A stretch of 24,629 nucleotides of DNA from Spirogloea muscicola (lineage: Eukaryota > Streptophyta > Zygnematophyceae > Spirogloeales > Spirogloeaceae): contig WELB01000002.1 in NCBI GenBank assembly GCA_009602725.1, positions 34,467 to 59,095 on the forward strand, read 5' to 3'. The first letter of the stretch is position 1. Each line of letters starts with the position of its first letter. The translations under genes were made by a program, and so were the position numbers. Shown in pieces: positions 24,542 to 24,629 of this stretch. The notes under the pieces are model-generated. The model was not told the DNA's origin. It searched no databases and worked only from the letters and a program-made list of their open reading frames with translations.

Positions 24542-24629
24542 CTGCGGCTCCAAGGCCAAGGGGTCAGTGAGCCCCGCAGCCGCTGCTCGGCGAGGCCGCC
24601 GCCGCCGCCGGCGGGCTGCGAGGCCGGGC

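Overview
The window is eukaryotic nuclear DNA, most likely from a green alga (Chlorophyta; a trebouxiophyte is my guess, not a demonstration). Genes are split by many short GT-AG introns. The exons I could join by eye encode plant-type proteins: a plant-clade cytosolic pyruvate kinase, a plant-type alanine aminotransferase, the C-terminus of the plant DOCK-family exchange factor SPIKE1, and a tail-anchored monodehydroascorbate reductase. First exons are extremely GC-rich, while later exons, introns and spacers are near balanced.

Layout: 1-991 (-) is an open, 5'-truncated C-terminal piece of a LINE reverse-transcriptase ORF. About 1400-1920 (-) is a second, frameshifted relative of its C-terminus. 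3217-8738 (-) is pyruvate kinase in 17 exons, complete except for its first exon. 10061-11724 (+) is the last 174 codons of SPIKE1. 12265-12381 is a near-perfect inverted repeat. About 12776-13260 (-) is a third LINE fragment with a possible 3' stem-loop and a short tandem-repeat tail. 13538-14843 (+) is a ZNRD2/SSSCA1-type zinc-ribbon protein. 15568-18983 (-) is alanine aminotransferase in 14 exons. 18985-19077 (-) is exon 1 of proteasome subunit alpha-1 (PSMA1/PAF1). 19076-21131 (+) is a complete 8-exon PIG-L (GlcNAc-PI de-N-acetylase). 22418-24541 (-) is monodehydroascorbate reductase, whose 5' end lies outside the window.

Three single 'n' bases (10060, 13537, 18984) sit in GC-rich stretches, and each coincides with the abrupt loss of a gene. 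SPIKE1 has no upstream part, the zinc-ribbon gene has no start codon, and PSMA1 has exon 1 only. I read them as collapsed assembly gaps, not single ambiguous bases, so gene order across them is not secure.

No shared pathway or cluster is evident. Pyruvate kinase makes and alanine aminotransferase uses pyruvate, but they are about 7 kb apart with other genes and two n's between them. The most notable feature is the PSMA1/PIG-L head-to-head pair, whose ATG codons overlap in a single CATG. I saw no convincing undescribed system. The better leads are that overlap, a roughly 60-residue Ser/Gly-rich insertion in pyruvate kinase, the 34-bp inverted repeat, and the LINE remnants.
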